A DNA stretch of 51,609 nucleotides from CAYLNM01 sp964385045 (lineage in GTDB: Bacteria; Planctomycetota; Phycisphaerae; Phycisphaerales; SM1A02): contig CAYLNM010000015.1 of the NCBI GenBank assembly GCA_964385045.1, positions 1 through 51,609 of the forward strand, read 5' to 3'. Under the pieces are notes generated by a model that saw only the letters and a list, made by a program, of their open reading frames with translations, ran no database searches and was not told where the DNA came from. Made by a program: the position numbers and the translations under genes. This document shows, piece by piece, positions 35,522 through 43,727 of the stretch (within the stretch, counting starts at the first letter, position 1; each line of letters starts with the position of its first letter).

Positions 35522-36907
35522 ATGCACCGGCCCCTGAACCACTCGAACCGCTCGATCCCGCGCCGAGTCGCCGCCGCGCTGCTCGCCCCGGCCGCGCTGC
35601 TCGCCGCCGGCGGCTGCACCGCCCCGCCGACGGCGGCCGAGGACGCCCCCGTCCGCCGGGCCCTCGACCCGCGCCCGGGCAGCGCCATCTTCGTCCACCC
35701 CGACGGGGCGTCCGCCGCCACGTGGGCGATCGGCCGGGCGATGCTCGTCGGCCCCGACGGCGACCTCGAGTGGGATCGCCTGCCGCACATGGCGGTCTAC
35801 CGCGGCCACATGAACGACTCGCTCACCGGGACGAGCAACGGCGGGGCGACGGTGCACGCGACCGGCGTGAAGGTCGCCTCGAGCGCCTACGGCCGCACGC
35901 AGGCGGGACCGCAGGGGCGCGACCTCGTGGACGCCGACGGAGGGCCCCTGAGCGTCGCCCTGCAGGCGATCCGGGCCGGCCTTCCCGTCGGGGTGGTGCA
36001 GACCGGCAGCCACACCGAGCCGGGGACGGGCTGCTTCCTCGCCCCGGCGCTCGAGCGCGGGGCCCACGAGGACATCGCGGCGGGCCTGCTCGAGAGCGGG
36101 GCCGAGGTCATGCTCGGCGGCGGCGAGCGATGGTTCCTGCCCGAGGGCGTGCAGGGCGTGCACGGCCCGGGGCGGCGGACCGACGGACGCAACCTCGTGG
36201 ACGAGGCCCGCGCGCTCGGCTACCGCGTCGTCCGCACCCGCGCCGAGCTCCTCGCCCTCCCGCCGGACGCCGAGCGGGTGCTCGGGCTCTTCGCCGAGAA
36301 CCACACCTTCAACGCCCGCGACGAGGAGACCCTTCGCGCGCGCGGTCTTCCTCGCTGGGTGCCCGGCGCCCCCACCGTGGCGGAGATGACCGAGGTCGCC
36401 CTCCGGATCCTCGGCCGCGGCGACCGCCGGTTCCTGCTCGTGGTCGAGGAGGAGGCGACGGACAACTTCGGCAACTCGAACAACGCCTCGGGCATGATCG
36501 AGGCGATGGAGCGGGCCGACGCGGCGATCGGCGTCGCCCGCCGCTTCGTGGCCGATCGGCCCGACACGCTGCTGATCACGGCCGCCGACTCCGACGGCGG
36601 CGGCATGCGGATGATCGGCCTCACGCTACCGCCGGGCGCGGAGCCTCCCGCGACGCTGCCCGAGCGGACCCGCAACGGCTCGCCGATCGACGGCGTGGAC
36701 GGCGCGGGCACCGCGCCCTTCGTCGCCGCCCCCGACCGCTTCGGCCGGCGGCTGCCCTTCGCGGTGGCGTGGGCCGCGTTCGGCGACGTGAGCGGCGGCG
36801 TCCTGGTCCGGGCCGAGGGCCACCTCGCCGAGCGCGTCCGCGGCTCGATGGACAACACCGAGATCCCGATGCTGATCCGAGAGGTCCTCTTCGGCGGTCA
36901 GTCGCCG
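35522..36907 (+). CDS. Divergent PhoA-type alkaline phosphatase lipoprotein (3' end in gap)
   Basis: At least 462 residues, cut by the assembly gap close to the expected C-terminus (SMDNTEIPMLIREVLFG is the usual end block). The signal ends in the lipobox-like LLAAGGC. The fold is that of alkaline phosphatase: IFVHPDGAS (first metal-site Asp), GTSNGGATVHATGVK around the nucleophile region, VVEEEATDNFGNSNNA and LLITAADSDGGG. Aligned by eye to E. coli PhoA, three zinc-ligand histidines appear to be replaced: Asn in DNFGNSNN, Ser in ADSDGG, Asp in GDVSGG. From memory, similar sequences occur in marine bacteria, so this is probably a subfamily rather than decay. Metal use and activity may differ from PhoA. 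Confidence 0.75.
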
Positions 36908-37007
36908 NNNNNNNNNNNNNNNNNNNNNNNNNNNNNNNNNNNNNNNNNNNNNNNNNNNNNNNNNNNNNNNNNNNNNNNNNNNNNNNNNNNNNNNNNNNNN
37001 NNNNNNN
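36908..37007. other. Assembly gap, 100 N
   Basis: Exactly 100 N, the conventional placeholder for a scaffold join of unknown size. It removes the 3' ends of the phosphatase and of the convergent isomerase gene. Open frames that appear to read through it are artefacts. Confidence 0.98.
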
Positions 37008-38005
37008 GCCTCCCGCTCGAAGGCGGCGTCGAACGCGAGGCCCGAGGGCGTGAAGTCGAGCCCGGCGAGGAACTCCACCGCCTCGCGGGCCCCGTGCTCG
37101 CGATCCATGTTCGCGTCCTCCCACTCGACCGACAGCGGCCCGTCGTAGCCGATGCGGTTGAGGGCGCGGACGATCTCCTCGAAGTCGACCTCCCCGCGGC
37201 CCGGCGAGCGGAAGTCCCAGCCGCGGCGGTGGGCCCCGAAGGCCAGGTGCGAGCCGAGGATGCCGGTGTCGCCGTCGAGGGTGCGCAGGACGTCCTTGAC
37301 GTGCACGTGGGCGATGCGGTCGGCGAAGCGGTCGATGAACCGCACCGGGTCGACGCCCTGCCACACGAGGTGCGAGGGGTCGAAGTTGAAGGCGAACGAG
37401 GGCCGCCCGTCCACCGCGGTCAGCGCCCGCTCGGCGGTGACGGTGTCGTAGGCGATCTCGCCCGGGTGGACCTCGAGGGCGAACCGCACCCCGCAGGCGT
37501 CGAAGACGTCGAGGATCGGGTTCCAGCGGTCGGCGAAGTCGCGGAAGCCGCGGTCCACGTGCTCGGGCCCGGTGGGCGGGAAGAAGTACCAGTCGCCCCA
37601 GATCGACGAGCCGGTGAAGCCGTTGACGACGGCCAGGCCCATCGCCTTCGCCGCCTCGGCGGTGGCCTTGATCTCCTCCGCGGCCCGGGTCCGCACGCCC
37701 TCGGCCTCGCCGTCGCCCCACACCCGCTCCGGCACGATCGCGCGGTGCCGCTCGTCGATGCGGTCGCACACGCACTGGCCGACGAGGTGGTTGCTGATCG
37801 CCCACGTCCGCAGGCCGTGCTCGGCGAGCAGGTCGTGTCGCCCGCGGCAGTAGCCGTCCTCCGACAGGGCCCGGTCCACCTCGAAGTGATCGCCCCAGCA
37901 CGCGAGCTCGAGGCCGTCGTAGCCCCAGGCGGCGGCCTTCTCGGCGAGGACGGCGAGCGGCATGTCGGCCCACTGGCCGGTGAAGAGCGTGCGGGGACGC
38001 GGCAT
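37008..38005 (-). CDS. Sugar phosphate isomerase/epimerase-type TIM barrel (3' end in gap)
   Basis: 332 complete codons are visible; the C-terminus lies in the gap. The start MPRPRTLFTGQWADMPL has GGAG eight bases upstream, with no export signal. Barrel blocks include GYDGLELACWGDHFEV, ALEVHPGE, FAFNFDPSHLVWQGVD, IAHVHVKDVLRT and PLSVEWEDANMD. They give the Glu, Asp, His and Glu ligands of the xylose-isomerase-like family. The sequence FNFDPSHL-x-W-x-G-V-D is typical of isomerases clustered with Gfo/Idh/MocA dehydrogenases. Cytosolic. It is divergent from the NupG-like transporter across 208 bases that hold a heptamer repeat, and transport plus isomerisation may be co-regulated. Confidence 0.85.
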
Positions 38006-38070
38006 GGTCGAGGCTCCGGCGAGGGATCGGGATCGGGACGACGGCGGCCGCGGCCTTGGCGGCGGCGCGC

Positions 38071-38105
38071 GGCACGCGGCACGCGGCACGCGGCACGCGG
38101 CACGC
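38071..38105. repeat. Tandem heptamer GGCACGC, five copies
   Basis: Five perfect copies in the intergenic region between the divergent isomerase and transporter genes. The reverse complement GCGTGCC recurs in tandem at 25534-25547. Confidence 0.85.
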
Positions 38106-38213
38106 GGCCCGGATGCTACCGGAGCCCGGGCGCGGCCCGCTATGCTGGCGGCCGCGCCGCGGACGAGCCTCCGCACGCCTGCCGCCCGACGCCGACGCCC
38201 CGGAGCCCGCCCC

Positions 38214-39917
38214 ATGGCCACGACCCCGCGCCGCCGCGCCGCCTCGAGCCTCTCGGTGATGATGTTCCTGCAGTACGCGGTGTGGGGCGTGTGGCTGCCC
38301 TACCTCGCGAGCTACCTGCTGCAGCCGACCGAGCCGCAGCTCGTGACGAGCGTGGCGTCCCAGCTCGACGACGTGGCGGCGTGGCGCGAGCGGGCCGGGA
38401 CGTCCGCGGGACCGGCGGCGAGCGCGGGGCTCGCCCCGCTCGCGACCGAGCTCGACGCGGCCCGGGCCGCCGTCGCCGACCTCGACGAGGCGCTCGCGGG
38501 CGGGGCGGACGAGGCGGTGGTGGCCGCGGCCCGCGCGGCCGCGGTCGAATGGCTCCGCACCGTCGAGTCGAGCCTCGCGGCCCTCGCGCCGGCCGAGGAT
38601 GCCGCCGCGCCGCCGGACTGGCGCGCCGAGGCCGCGACCCGGGCCGCCGCCCTCGCCGGCCCGCGCTCGGACCTCGAGCACGGCAACCTCGGGCTCGGCT
38701 TCACCGGCGGGCAGGTGGGCTGGATCCTGGGCCTCGCCGGCTCGATCGGGGCGATCTTCGCCCCGTTCATCGCGGGGCAGGTCGCCGACCGCTTCCTCAA
38801 CGCCGAGATCGCCCTCGGCCTGCTGCTGGTCACCGGCGGCATCGTCAAGTTCGCCACCGCGTACATGGAGACGTACGCCGGCTTCATGACGCTGTCGATC
38901 CTGTACTCGATCCTCTACATGCCGACGCTGGCCCTGACGAACTCGGTGGCCTTCGCGAACCTCGACGACGCCGAGACGCAGTTCCCGCGGGTGCGGACCT
39001 GGGGCACGATCGGCTGGATCGTCGCGTCCAACGCCTTCCCGCTGATCTGGCTGCAGTCGAGCCTGCAGGGCACCTGGCTGCCGCCGTTCCTGACCGGCGA
39101 GCCGAAGCCGAACGACGTCGCCCTCATCGTCGACTGCCTCAAGGTCTCGGGCGTGCTCGCGGTCGGATACGGCGTCTGGGCGATGCTCGCCCTGCCCCGC
39201 ACGCCCCCGAAGCGCGACGTCGGCAACCCCCTCGCCTTCGCCAAGGCGTTCGGACTGCTGCGGCACCCCGGCTTCCTGGTCGCGACGCTCGCGGCCCTGC
39301 CGATCGCGATGATCCACCAGGTCTACTTCATCCGCACCGCGCCCTACCTGCAGTCGATCGGCTACACGCCGGCCGAGGTGGGACCGGTGATGTCGATCGG
39401 CCAGTTCTCCGAGATCGCGTTCCTCGCGGTGCTGGGCCTGTTCCTCAAGCGTCTCGGCTACCGGCTCGTCCTCACCCTCGGCGCCCTGGCGTACGGGCTC
39501 CGCTTCGGCCTGTTCGCGATCGCCACCGACGCGAGCGTGCAGTCCGAGTGGATCGCGGGGGCGGCGATGGTGCTGCACGGGCTGTGCTACGGGTTCTTCT
39601 TCGCCGGGGCGTACGTGTACATCGAGCGGCTCGCCCCCGCCGACATCCGCCACTCCGTGCAGACCGTCTTCGGGATCATCATCCTGGGCGTGGGTCCGGT
39701 GCTCGCGGGCGTGTACAACCAGCAGCTCGACGTCTTCACGCCGCAGGGCGAGCCGCCCGACTACGCCGGGCTCTGGCGGGTGCAGGCGATCATCGGCATC
39801 GTGGTCGCGGCCGGGGTCGCGGTCGCGTTCCGGCCCGGCCTGCCGCCGTCGGACGAGGGCGTGGAGCCGGCGGCCCACGAGGTCCCGGAGGCGGGCGGGG
39901 CGCCGCCGACGGACTGA
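38214..39917 (+). CDS. NupG-like MFS sugar/nucleoside permease with 120-residue insert
   Basis: A 567-residue membrane protein. Helix 1 (about 14-36, MMFLQYAVWGVWLPYLASYL) and the later helices follow the nucleoside:H+ symporter pattern (GFTGGQVGWILGLAGSIGAI; VRTWGTIGWIVASN; FFFAGAYVYIERLAPADIR). Between helix 1 and helix 2, at about residues 38-158, is a hydrophilic Ala/Glu-rich helical insert that normal members lack, where the first periplasmic loop should be short. The start has CGGAG eight bases upstream and a TATGCT box at 38141-38146. Neighbouring isomerases and dehydrogenases suggest it imports the sugar or keto-sugar they use. Confidence 0.8.
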   Translation: MATTPRRRAASSLSVMMFLQYAVWGVWLPYLASYLLQPTEPQLVTSVASQLDDVAAWRERAGTSAGPAASAGLAPLATELDAARAAVADLDEALAGGADEAVVAAARAAAVEWLRTVESSLAALAPAEDAAAPPDWRAEAATRAAALAGPRSDLEHGNLGLGFTGGQVGWILGLAGSIGAIFAPFIAGQVADRFLNAEIALGLLLVTGGIVKFATAYMETYAGFMTLSILYSILYMPTLALTNSVAFANLDDAETQFPRVRTWGTIGWIVASNAFPLIWLQSSLQGTWLPPFLTGEPKPNDVALIVDCLKVSGVLAVGYGVWAMLALPRTPPKRDVGNPLAFAKAFGLLRHPGFLVATLAALPIAMIHQVYFIRTAPYLQSIGYTPAEVGPVMSIGQFSEIAFLAVLGLFLKRLGYRLVLTLGALAYGLRFGLFAIATDASVQSEWIAGAAMVLHGLCYGFFFAGAYVYIERLAPADIRHSVQTVFGIIILGVGPVLAGVYNQQLDVFTPQGEPPDYAGLWRVQAIIGIVVAAGVAVAFRPGLPPSDEGVEPAAHEVPEAGGAPPTD

Positions 39918-39919
39918 TC

Positions 39920-39935
39920 GCGTCCGGCGGGACGC
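39920..39935. terminator. GC hairpin with GGCG loop after the transporter gene
   Basis: GCGTCC (39920-39925) pairs with GGACGC (39930-39935) around GGCG, two bases past the transporter stop. It also faces the convergent Gfo/Idh/MocA gene ending at 39981. Confidence 0.45.
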
Positions 39936-39980
39936 GGCCGCGCGCGGATCGGCCGGCGGGCCCACGGCGCCGTGCCGGCG

Positions 39981-41120
39981 TCAGCCGACCACCACGTCCA
40001 CCGTGCGCCCGGTGGCGAGGCTCTCGGACTCGGCCTCGAGCACCCGCGTGACCGCGAGCGCGTCGTCGAGGGTGGCGTCGGGCGTCGCCGCCGCGTCGCC
40101 GGTCCGTCGCCGCACGAGGACCTCGGCGAGGTGCCGCACCTCGCCGTCGTAGCCGGCCCCCGTCCCGATCGGCACCGGGCTCGTGCGCTCGGGGCCGTGG
40201 AGGACCAGCGGCGGATCCGCCGCGAGGTCGTACTCGGCCGCCCCCCGCTCGAAGACGGCGAGGTACCGCATGCGGAAGCCGGCGGTGGGCGGCAGGGCCC
40301 AGCTCCCGGTCGCGGTGACCTCGGACGGGCCGTCGTCGCCGTAGTGGTAGAGCGTGGTGACGTGCTCCGGCGTGCCGGCGCTGGTCACCGCCTGCGGCGG
40401 CCCGAAGCACGCGACGATCATGTCCACGTCGTGCACGTGCAGGTCGAAGAGCGCCGCCCCGCTGCGGGCCGGATCGCGGTAGAAGCCCGCGTTCCAGTCC
40501 GGCGGCGAGCCCTGCCGGAAGAACGAGCAGGCCCGCGGGGCGCCGTGGCCGCGGCCGGCGACCAGCTCGCGAAGCTCGGTCCAGCCCGGCCAGAAGCGGA
40601 TGCACATCGCGGGCATCGCCACCAGCTCCGGGCGGGCCGCCGCCGCCCGCCGCAGCCGCTGCACGTCGGCCGTCCGGATCGCGACCGGCTTCTCGACCAG
40701 CAGGTGCCGGCCCGCCGCCAGCACCCGCTCGCCCAGCTCGGCGTGGGTGTCGGTCGGCGTGCAGAGGCTCACGACGTCCACGTCCCCGCGGGCGAGCAGG
40801 GCGTCGAGCTCGTCCACCGGCTCCGGCGGCGGGCCCGCCTCGGCGTCCGGGACCGCGTCCGCCCCCGTCTCGAGGTTGCCGCCCGTGGCCGCGCCGCCGC
40901 GTCCGCGGTCGTGCACCGCGACCGTCCGCACCGGGTAGCCGTCGGCCGCCGCCCGCCGCCACGCCGCGAGGTGCGTGCGGCCCATGAAGCCCATGCCCAC
41001 GACCGCGACGCCGAGCGGCGCCGCCGCGCGGGCGGCGGCGGAGGGGGGCGCCGCGCCGCTCGGGTGCGGCGCGGGGTCCGGCGCCGCCGGCGCGTCCGTC
41101 CCGGCGGCCCCGTCCGTCAC
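39981..41120 (-). CDS. Cytosolic Gfo/Idh/MocA oxidoreductase
   Basis: A 379-residue protein, last of a three-gene overlapping operon. A disordered Ala/Pro/Asp leader (about 1-35) precedes the Rossmann domain (LGVAVVGMGFMGRTHLAAW), followed by VVSLCTPTDTHAELG, the HLLVEKPVAI block at about 155, and the catalytic-region helix GAALFDLHVHDVDMIVACFG at about 225. The C-terminal domain ends TGRTVDVVVG. This pattern (GMGFMG, HVHDVD) matches inositol or glucose/scyllo-inositol dehydrogenase-like members. No export signal. The GTG start overlaps the upstream isomerase stop by four bases. An insert (GRGGAATGGNLETGADAV) lies in the first domain. Confidence 0.85.
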   Translation of the reverse strand: MTDGAAGTDAPAAPDPAPHPSGAAPPSAAARAAAPLGVAVVGMGFMGRTHLAAWRRAAADGYPVRTVAVHDRGRGGAATGGNLETGADAVPDAEAGPPPEPVDELDALLARGDVDVVSLCTPTDTHAELGERVLAAGRHLLVEKPVAIRTADVQRLRRAAAARPELVAMPAMCIRFWPGWTELRELVAGRGHGAPRACSFFRQGSPPDWNAGFYRDPARSGAALFDLHVHDVDMIVACFGPPQAVTSAGTPEHVTTLYHYGDDGPSEVTATGSWALPPTAGFRMRYLAVFERGAAEYDLAADPPLVLHGPERTSPVPIGTGAGYDGEVRHLAEVLVRRRTGDAAATPDATLDDALAVTRVLEAESESLATGRTVDVVVG

Positions 41121-41959
41121 GTCCCGCTCCCCACCAGGGACGCGAGGTGGTTGACCGCGGCCCGCACGTCGGTGGCCCGGCGGTCGCCCGCCTCGCGCTC
41201 GATCACCCACCCCGCCTCCGGCGCGACCTGCTCCGCGGCCGCGAGGAACGCCGGCCAGTCGACCGCCCCGGTGCCCACCGGCACCTCCTCGCCCCACGCC
41301 CCGGCCGTGGTCGCGGGCGTGGCGTCCTTGACGTGGATCTGCCGCACGTGCGGGCCGAGCACGCGTACCGCCTCCACCGGATCGCCCATGCCGTAGAGGA
41401 TCATGTTGGCGGGATCGAAGTTGACGCCCACGTCCTCGCGCCCGAGGGCCTCGAGGACCCCGAGCAGCGTCTCGGCCGTCTCCTGGCCGGTCTCGAGCGC
41501 GACCGCGACGCCGCGGGTCGAGAACGCCTCCGCCACCGCGTTGAGCCGGTCGAGCATCCGGCCCCGCTCGGGGTCGTCGGGGTCGTGCGGCAGGAACCCG
41601 GCGTGGAAGCTCACGAGCTCGAGGTCGAGGGCCGCGGCCACCGCCGCGTTGGCCGAGGCGGCCGCGAGGTTGGCCTCCCACGTCGCGTCGGGCCGCAGGC
41701 CGCCGGTCTCCCGGATCGACTCGAGGCTCGCGTAGTCCTCGCCCTCCATCTCCATCATGCCGCTGACGATCCGGATCCCGGCCTCGCCCAGCCGCTTGAC
41801 GGTGGCCGCGGGCGCCCAGTCGCCCCGGCGGAGGGGATCGAGGGCCAGCTGCACCGCGCCGAGGCCGCAGCTCGTCACCGCGTCCACGAGGTCGGCGGGC
41901 GACGTCGGGCGGAGGCTCCAGGAGCACACCGCCGGGTCGCGGGGGTCGGGACCGCTCAT
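41117..41959 (-). CDS. Cytosolic TIM-barrel isomerase/epimerase (operon gene 2)
   Basis: A 280-residue barrel starting MSGPDPRDPAVCSWSLRP. Family blocks are LGAVQLALDPL, LVSFHAGFLP, VAVALETGQET, VGVNFDPANMILYG, VRQIHVKDATP and WVIEREAGD. Together they carry the Glu, Asp, His and Glu metal ligands. Length and motifs fit an IolE/IolI or 3-keto-sugar isomerase-like protein. Start and stop overlap both neighbours by four bases, so the three enzymes are translationally coupled and probably made in fixed ratio. Confidence 0.85.
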   Translation of the reverse strand: MSGPDPRDPAVCSWSLRPTSPADLVDAVTSCGLGAVQLALDPLRRGDWAPAATVKRLGEAGIRIVSGMMEMEGEDYASLESIRETGGLRPDATWEANLAAASANAAVAAALDLELVSFHAGFLPHDPDDPERGRMLDRLNAVAEAFSTRGVAVALETGQETAETLLGVLEALGREDVGVNFDPANMILYGMGDPVEAVRVLGPHVRQIHVKDATPATTAGAWGEEVPVGTGAVDWPAFLAAAEQVAPEAGWVIEREAGDRRATDVRAAVNHLASLVGSGT

Positions 41960-42939
41960 GAGCCGCCTCCCGCCGTGGCCGCCCCGACCGGCGTGTCGCC
42001 GACGTCGCCGGCCGAAGCCGCGAATCCGCGCTGCGCCAGCACCCGCTCGATGAGCCGCTTGGTCGCCGCCACGCCGGCGTCCGCGGGCAGCCGCGCGCCC
42101 TCGTACTCGATGCCGACCCACCCGCGATAGCCGCTCTCGAGCACGATCCCGAGCAGGCGGTCGTAGTCCTTCTCGGTCTCCTCGCCGGTGGCGGGGTCGA
42201 AGTCGTGGGACTTGGCGCTGACCGCGCGGGCCCACGGCATGAGCTCGGCCGTGCCGCGGTAGCGGTCGTAGGTGCGGCCGCCCCCGAGGGCGAAGTTGCC
42301 GAAGTCCGGCAGCGTGCCGACCCGCGGGTGGTCGACCCGCCGCATGACGTCGGCGAGCCACGAGCCGTCGGACGAGTGCCCGCCGTGGTTCTCCACGATC
42401 ACGTTCAGGCGGTGGGCCTCGCCGAGCTCGCACAGCCGCCGCAGACCGTCGGCCGCGAGCCGGGCCTGCTCGGCCCGGGAGCCGGCGCTCGCCGCGTTCA
42501 CGCGGATCGAGTGGCAGCCGAGGGCCTCGGCCGCCTCGAGCCACGTGCGATGGTTCTCCACCGCTCGCGCCCGGCCGGCGTCGTCCGGGTCGCCGAGGCG
42601 GCCCTCGCCGTCGCACATGATCAGCAGGCTGCGGACCCCGGCGTCCTCGGCCCGGCGCCGCAGCTCGGCGAGCCAGCGGGCGTCGCGGGCGCGATCGGCG
42701 AAGAAGGAGTTGACGTACTCGACCGCGCGAATGCCCCAGGTGCGGGCCGCGTGGGGGCCGAAGTCGAGGGGATCGAGCCGGCCCGCCCACAGGTCCTCGC
42801 GCAGGGACCACTGGGCGAGACTGATCCGCAGCGGCGGGTCGTCGGGGCCGGGCCGGAGCGGCGGGACGGGGAGACCGCGATCGGCGGGGGCGTCGTCGTC
42901 GGCGGCGGGGGCGGCGAGGTCGGCGATGGACTCGGGCAT
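41956..42939 (-). CDS. Cytosolic TIM-barrel isomerase/epimerase (operon gene 1)
   Basis: A 327-residue protein, first gene of the operon. After an Asp/Pro-rich leader (about 1-45) the barrel starts RISLAQWSLREDLWAG. Blocks include GIRAVEYVNSFFAD, RSLLIMCDGEG, LNVIVENHGGHSSD, VGTLPDFGNFALGG, AVSAKSHDFDPATG and WVGIEYEGARLP. The ligands are Glu, Asp, His/Asp and Glu. It differs enough from the second barrel to be a separate activity rather than a recent duplicate. A TACCCT box at 42975-42980 would give a 35-base leader carrying GGAG. It ends in an ATGA overlap with gene 2. Confidence 0.8.
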   Translation of the reverse strand: MPESIADLAAPAADDDAPADRGLPVPPLRPGPDDPPLRISLAQWSLREDLWAGRLDPLDFGPHAARTWGIRAVEYVNSFFADRARDARWLAELRRRAEDAGVRSLLIMCDGEGRLGDPDDAGRARAVENHRTWLEAAEALGCHSIRVNAASAGSRAEQARLAADGLRRLCELGEAHRLNVIVENHGGHSSDGSWLADVMRRVDHPRVGTLPDFGNFALGGGRTYDRYRGTAELMPWARAVSAKSHDFDPATGEETEKDYDRLLGIVLESGYRGWVGIEYEGARLPADAGVAATKRLIERVLAQRGFAASAGDVGDTPVGAATAGGGS

Positions 42940-42974
42940 GGTCGGCACGGCTCCGAGGGGCTCGGGACGCGGCG

Positions 42975-42980
42975 AGGGTA
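42975..42980 (-). promoter_or_regulatory. -10 box TACCCT for the three-gene isomerase/dehydrogenase operon
   Basis: Minus-strand TACCCT, 35 bases before the start at 42939. It lies back to back with the plus-strand box at 43012. Confidence 0.4.
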
Positions 42981-43011
42981 CCGGACCCCGTCGACGCTCG
43001 GGAGGGTGCCC

Positions 43012-43017
43012 TACCCT
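43012..43017 (+). promoter_or_regulatory. -10 box TACCCT, leaderless start
   Basis: TACCCT ends six bases before the GTG at 43024; no ribosome site. Spacing places the transcript start at the start codon. Confidence 0.5.
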
Positions 43018-43023
43018 GCCCGC

Positions 43024-43485
43024 GTGAGCGACCGCCCCCCGGCCGATCGTCCGACCGCCCCCGCGTCCACGGCCCCGCCCACGGCCACCGCTCCCGCCCC
43101 GTCCACCGACGCGGCCGAGGCTCGGTCCACGGCCCCGGCCCCGTCCGAGACTTCGTCCGCCGCGCCGCCGGGAGTCCGGGTTCACGCGCCCCACCCGGAG
43201 CAGGCCCGGCTCGTGGTCCGCGGCTTCGTCTTCACCGTCGCCATGATCGCGGTCGGCTTCGCCGGCACCACCGCCCGGGCCGGGATCGAGACGGGACTCC
43301 TCGTCCACCTGCTCCGCAGCGTCATCGTCGCCTGCGCCCTCGGGACGACGGCCGGGCTGCTCGCCCTGCCGGCCCTGGCGGCCCGGCCCGGCTGGCGCCC
43401 GTGGGTTCGACCCGTTCTCGTCGCCACGTGCGTGCCCGCGCTCGTGCTCGGCCTCGCCCTGCTGCTCGCCCGCGCCACCGCCTGA
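43024..43485 (+). CDS. Small membrane protein with Pro/Ala/Thr-rich leader
   Basis: A 153-residue protein. The first 55 residues are Pro/Ala/Thr/Ser-rich and likely disordered. Then come three hydrophobic segments: about 65-85 (GFVFTVAMIAVGFAGTT), about 93-117 and about 128-150. I do not recognise the family. The leaderless GTG start, divergent from the isomerase operon, suggests it is transcribed alone. The disordered cytosolic leader and short membrane bundle would fit a small regulatory or subunit protein, but this is only a guess. Confidence 0.55.
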   Translation: MSDRPPADRPTAPASTAPPTATAPAPSTDAAEARSTAPAPSETSSAAPPGVRVHAPHPEQARLVVRGFVFTVAMIAVGFAGTTARAGIETGLLVHLLRSVIVACALGTTAGLLALPALAARPGWRPWVRPVLVATCVPALVLGLALLLARATA

Positions 43486-43727
43486 CCGGGACGGGCGCGC
43501 TCCGGGGTGCGCGTCGACGGCGTCGGGCGACGCGAACGAACCCCCGGAACATTCCGTCTCCGAACGGTCGAATCGTGCCTCGCGGCCCCTGGGACCGACC
43601 CGAGGCTCGGCGTCGGGAAGGTCCGATCGCGTTTTCCCGGGCCTCGGGTCGATCCGGTCGTAGGCTCGAGTTGGAGGACGGCACTTCGGCCGGTCCCTCC
43701 GATCCAGTGCGGGAAAGGGAATCTCCC

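Noticed and set aside
38071..38105. Heptamer array considered as a CRISPR fragment
   Set aside because: Units are 7 bases with no spacers, and no cas gene is in the window.
35078..40051. Plus-strand frame that appears to continue from the phosphatase through the N block
   Set aside because: Continuity comes from unknown bases read as codons. The part after the gap is antisense to the isomerase and out of frame with the transporter.
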